Assembly (NCBI GenBank): GCA_963930185.1
Contig: CAWVLT010000056.1
Span: 124,001 to 188,000 of the forward strand
DNA: 64,000 nt
Source of the DNA: JAGZEG01 sp963930185
Lineage (GTDB): Bacteria > Actinomycetota > Coriobacteriia > Coriobacteriales > UMGS124
Direction: 5' to 3'
The position numbers were made by a program, and so were the translations under genes. Shown here one piece after another: positions 60,989 to 64,000 of this stretch. Below the pieces are notes generated by a model that ran no database searches, was not told the origin of the DNA, and worked only from the letters and a program-made list of their open reading frames with translations. Position 1 is the first letter of the stretch. The number at the start of each line of letters is the position of its first letter.

Positions 60989-62470
60989 CTAGTGGTGCGT
61001 GATCGTGAAGTACTTCACGTACCCGCTCTCGTTGGTGACGCAGTTCCACTCGAAGTACATGCCGCCAAAGTACCCGCTGGCGTCCAGATCGTACATCATC
61101 GCGTTGAAGTCGTCGCCGCTCACCCAGTGGTCGAGGATGTCAGCCTTGCCCCCATAGCCGGAGTAGACGACCTCCAGCGCCGCGTCTGCGAGCGTGTAGC
61201 CGTCCCCCGGAGTGTATCGGATGACGCCTGGCCGCTCCAGATCGACGGGCGCCTCGCGCTCGGGCGTCCAGCCCCAATGGTCGCGCGCCAGCGTCTGCTC
61301 GCTCACTAGGAAGTAGAAGTGCTGCGACCCCAGCCCGTCATCGGCGTCGTCCCACGTCGCGTCGGCGTAATACCAGGTGCCGTCGATGTTCACGACGTTC
61401 CAGGAGTGGTCCATCTCCGGGCTGTTGACGAAGTCGCACCCGATGCCGAGCGCCTCCATGGCGAGCTCGAACGCCGATGCGTACCCCGAGCACACGGCAG
61501 TCCCGTAGCGCAAGGCGCCCAGAGGCGTGCGCGCGATGCTGTCGACGATCCCGCCGTCTGCGACGTCGCTAGCATAGGTCACGTTGTCCGCAAGCCAGTC
61601 GTAGACGTAGAGCGCCTTGTCGTAGGAGCTGGCCGCAGGGTCGATCTGAGCGACGAGCTCGGCGAGGGCGGCGTCAAGGTCGCTCTGGTAGGTTGCGACG
61701 GCTGCATCGTCCAGGCGATACTCGAGCGTGAACGAGATGACATAGCTGACGCCGCCACGCTGAACCATGGAGTATGAGGTCGACTTCCAATGGATGCAGC
61801 GAGGCTCAAAGACGAGACGGTCGACCGCGGCAAGATACTCGCCCTCGGTGATCCCGAGGTCCTCAATGTCCACCTTGCCGGTGGCGCCGTCGAGGATCGC
61901 CGCGTAGATGGACTGGGCGGCGGCCTGGACGGCCTCCTCGCGCAGGCCATCGGCACTGGCAGGCGCCGTGTACGAAGGTGTGGCCGTGGAACCCTCGGCG
62001 AGCAGACCCGCCTCATCCAAGGCCGCGGCATCCTGCGCGCCATCCGCGTCGCCGACGGCCTCCGAAGCCGCGTCATCGCCACCGGTAACCTCGGGGAACA
62101 GACTGCTGCCGATAGCGCGGCCGACGTCGCCGATCCCGTCAAAAAGGCTCGTGAGCCCACCAGACAGGGCGTCGGCGTCGGGCGCGTCGTTCACACTGGA
62201 ATGCACCGCCGTGACAGCCGACTCGCCGGCACGCGTGTCGCCGTCAACCATGGGCTGGGCAAGCGCACGTGTCGGCGCGAAGAGCAGGGTGCAGAAAACA
62301 AGGGCACACCACGCCGTGAGCACAGCAACGACCAGAGAGCCCGAACCCAGCGGACGGCCCGTGCGCGACAGGGAGTCGGCGCCGCATGCAAAGTTCGTGC
62401 CCCGCGACGCCCCATCGCCGGCTCGCATGGGCAACGCCACCGCAGGACTCCCATCATGTGCCCGGGCCAT
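60989..62470 (-). CDS. Secreted or membrane-anchored transglutaminase-like protein
   Basis: The 493-residue protein has an N-terminal hydrophobic segment (about 45-70, signal or anchor), an acidic Ala/Asp-rich linker to about 170, a small domain (about 175-250), and a transglutaminase-like core (about 280-400) with the Cys-His-Asp triad in AVCSGYASAF (Cys327), MDHSWNVV (His355) and WYYADATWDD (Asp370). The last about 80 residues are an extra beta-rich domain. Such proteins in Gram-positive anaerobes are thought to be cell-wall-associated proteases or cross-linkers. The start is uncertain: ATG 62470 has AAAGGTGG at normal spacing; 62476 and 62506 are in frame. Confidence 0.82.
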   Translation of the reverse strand: MARAHDGSPAVALPMRAGDGASRGTNFACGADSLSRTGRPLGSGSLVVAVLTAWCALVFCTLLFAPTRALAQPMVDGDTRAGESAVTAVHSSVNDAPDADALSGGLTSLFDGIGDVGRAIGSSLFPEVTGGDDAASEAVGDADGAQDAAALDEAGLLAEGSTATPSYTAPASADGLREEAVQAAAQSIYAAILDGATGKVDIEDLGITEGEYLAAVDRLVFEPRCIHWKSTSYSMVQRGGVSYVISFTLEYRLDDAAVATYQSDLDAALAELVAQIDPAASSYDKALYVYDWLADNVTYASDVADGGIVDSIARTPLGALRYGTAVCSGYASAFELAMEALGIGCDFVNSPEMDHSWNVVNIDGTWYYADATWDDADDGLGSQHFYFLVSEQTLARDHWGWTPEREAPVDLERPGVIRYTPGDGYTLADAALEVVYSGYGGKADILDHWVSGDDFNAMMYDLDASGYFGGMYFEWNCVTNESGYVKYFTITHH

Positions 62471-62736
62471 AGACATACCACCTTTCATGAGCGTCTTGTT
62501 CTGCACCGATTATCATACCGATTTTCCTGAGCCAGCAACACAAGCGCCCCGGACAATCCCTGACCGCGCCGCACGCGTCCGTCCCGACGATGCCGTCAGA
62601 AATCGCATCTCATCAGCTCGGCGCGACGTGATGCACGGGAGGCTCTGGAGGTAACGATTGGATATATACTTAGACTTAGGGACATCCGAACGATTGCCAT
62701 TCGCTCATGCAATTCAGAACGGAGGCGCTTGCGAAC

Positions 62737-63309
62737 ATGACAGAACATGTCTCATACGTTGGCATGTACCATCCCACCGGCGCCGCCGGCGAGATGGGCC
62801 CCATCACACTCGCAAGCGACGGGAGCGCCCTGACCGGGCTGTACCTGGAGAGTCAGCTCGCCGGCCTCGATCGGCCTCAGGAACCACGCGAGCAGCGCGA
62901 CAACCTACCCGTCTTTGATGCCGTGCGTGCCTGGCTCGACCGCTACTTCGCAGGTGAGAGGCCCGAGGCGCCAACAACGAACGAATTTGCCCTCGCGCCG
63001 GCCGGGACTACGTTTCGGCAGCTCGTGTGGCAGGTCTTGCTCGAGATTCCCTATGGCGAGCTTGTCACCTACGGGGACATCGCCCTCACGCTCGAGGAGC
63101 GCACGGGTACGCGCGCATCCGCCCGGGCCGTGGGCGGGGCCGTGGGACACAACCCCGTCTCGATCATCATCCCCTGCCATCGCGTGGTGGGCGCAGGCGG
63201 CAACCTCACCGGCTACGGCGGTGGCCTGCGTTACAAGAAGTGGCTGCTCAGGCACGAAGGTGTCGACATGACGCGGCTGTACACCCCGAAGCATGGGACG
63301 AAGCTCTGA
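62737..63309 (+). CDS. ogt: Methylated-DNA--protein-cysteine methyltransferase
   Basis: The 190-residue protein has the MGMT fold: an N-terminal domain (1-85) and a C-terminal DNA-binding domain with FRQLVWQVLLEIPYGELVTYGDIA, AVGGAVGHNPVSIIIPCHRVVG, with acceptor Cys147 in the PCHRV signature, and LTGYGGGLRYKKWLL. It removes alkyl groups from O6-alkylguanine by irreversible transfer to that cysteine. ATG 62737 is preferred because GGAGGCG lies upstream at normal spacing; ATG 62707 is in frame without one. The stop codon overlaps the start of alkA by one base (TGATG), forming an alkylation-repair operon. Confidence 0.92.
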   Translation: MTEHVSYVGMYHPTGAAGEMGPITLASDGSALTGLYLESQLAGLDRPQEPREQRDNLPVFDAVRAWLDRYFAGERPEAPTTNEFALAPAGTTFRQLVWQVLLEIPYGELVTYGDIALTLEERTGTRASARAVGGAVGHNPVSIIIPCHRVVGAGGNLTGYGGGLRYKKWLLRHEGVDMTRLYTPKHGTKL

Positions 63310-64000
63310 TGGGCGGGGTAGATCTTCCTCGCGTCGAGCGGGCAGCCAGCGACACGGTCACCGCAGGCACAGCCAACAACGAGACCTCCAGCTGCACACA
63401 GCGCACGTCCTCACGGTACTTCCCCTACGGCGAGGCCGAGATGGACTACCTGCGTGGCAAAGACGCCAAGCTCGGAGCGGTCATCGATGCGCTCGGCCAC
63501 GTGAATCGCGAGATGGATGGCGATCCGTTCTCCGCCGTCTGCCACCACATCGTGGCGCAGCAGATATCAAACGCCGCCCTGGCAACCGTGTGGGGCAGGC
63601 TACTCAAGGCGGCGGGACTTGAGACAGCGCACGGCACGGACGCGGGAACGGTGGGCGCACATATCGACGCCCCGACGATCCTTGCGCTCGGTCCCGAGCG
63701 CCTGCAGGGATGCGGCATGACGTTCAGGAAGGCAGAGTACATCACCGACTTCGCCCGCAAGGTGGACAGCGGCGCGTTTGACCTCGAGGCCGTCTGCACC
63801 CTGCCCGACGAGGAGGCCATCCAGGCGTTTGTCACCCTGAGAGGCATCGGCCGCTGGACGGCGGAGATGATCCTGCTATTCTCCCTGGCACGCCCCAACA
63901 TATTCGCTTTCGACGACCTGGCCATCCAGCGCGGCATGCGCATGGTGTACCACCACCGCGTCATCACCCGCCAGCTCTTCGAGAAGTACCGTCGGCGCCT
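63309..64000 (+). CDS. alkA: DNA-3-methyladenine glycosylase (AlkA type), 3' end cut by window
   Basis: At least 230 residues are read. A leader of about 35 residues precedes FPYGEAEMDYLRGKDAKLG. The HhH-GPD fold follows: FSAVCHHIVAQQIS (about 74-87), then the helix-hairpin-helix LRGIGRWTAEMILL (177-190) and the catalytic Asp region FAFDDLAIQRG (199-209). The enzyme excises alkylated purines. ATG 63309 overlaps the ogt stop by one base, so the two are co-transcribed and translationally coupled. The reading frame is open to the window edge, in the middle of the C-terminal helices. Confidence 0.9.
   Translation, partial: MGGVDLPRVERAASDTVTAGTANNETSSCTQRTSSRYFPYGEAEMDYLRGKDAKLGAVIDALGHVNREMDGDPFSAVCHHIVAQQISNAALATVWGRLLKAAGLETAHGTDAGTVGAHIDAPTILALGPERLQGCGMTFRKAEYITDFARKVDSGAFDLEAVCTLPDEEAIQAFVTLRGIGRWTAEMILLFSLARPNIFAFDDLAIQRGMRMVYHHRVITRQLFEKYRRR

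Noticed and set aside
1..64000. tRNA, rRNA, known riboswitches, CRISPR arrays, complete insertion sequences
   Set aside because: Looked for by eye; no cloverleaf with a T-loop, no rRNA-like tract, no repeat-spacer array and no transposase with flanking inverted repeats was recognised. A covariance-model scan would be needed to exclude small RNAs.

Overview
The window looks like chromosome of a high-GC anaerobic actinobacterium of the class Coriobacteriia, most like the gut Eggerthellaceae (Eggerthella, Slackia, Gordonibacter, Adlercreutzia group). This rests on three family signatures: a run of Tat-exported FAD_binding_2 (fumarate/urocanate-reductase-like) flavoproteins, LuxR-type regulators with a polytopic membrane N-terminus, and an XRE protein of a type common in that group. 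Species cannot be told from the sequence alone. No rRNA, tRNA or CRISPR array was seen.

Layout. 0-8.4 kb holds ordinary accessory and housekeeping genes: a coiled-coil protein, a RelB/PIN toxin-antitoxin pair, a phosphoglycerate mutase, a membrane-anchored C39-like peptidase, a VanR/VanS-like two-component system and a GT8 glycosyltransferase. 8.7-60.9 kb is a dense array of eleven exported flavoenzymes: #1 8769, #2 12427, #3 17967, #4 25020-26972, #5 27446, #6 34224, #7 37292-39817, #8 42768, #9 47974, #10 51070-52617 and #11 57764 (frameshifted). Most have a regulator of their own next to them: five intact and one broken membrane LuxR, two MerR, one LysR, one XRE remnant and an AgrC/LytTR-like pair. 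Interspersed are an orphan HipA-like kinase, a DUF3089 hydrolase, asparaginase, an RGG-rich protein, an NlpC/P60 hydrolase, a PD-(D/E)XK transposase-family protein, a two-module leucine-rich-repeat wall protein and a Nif11-type RiPP precursor. 61-64 kb holds a secreted transglutaminase-like protein and the alkylation-repair pair ogt-alkA, the latter cut by the window end.

How the genes probably work together (inference). The flavoproteins carry Tat signals and a GxGxxG FAD fold, so they would act outside the membrane as terminal reductases for small organic acceptors. Two (#4, #7) also carry a covalent FMN-binding domain that could pass electrons to the active site. No quinol-oxidising partner, multihaem cytochrome or ApbE flavin transferase lies in the window, so the shared electron supply must be encoded elsewhere. 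The one-regulator-per-enzyme layout suggests a sensor-switched catalogue of alternative electron acceptors that grows by duplication (the two MerR modules), acquisition (the more AT-rich LysR module at about 33-36 kb) and decay (truncated LuxR before #9, frameshift in #11, shortened XRE before #8).

The least expected items are the orphan Nif11-leader peptide, the 9-bp repeats on a 21-bp period upstream of it (a LytTR-like spacing, echoed before #8), the Tat-exported FMN_bind/Old-Yellow-Enzyme fusion, and several long palindromic or tandem-repeat intergenic structures.
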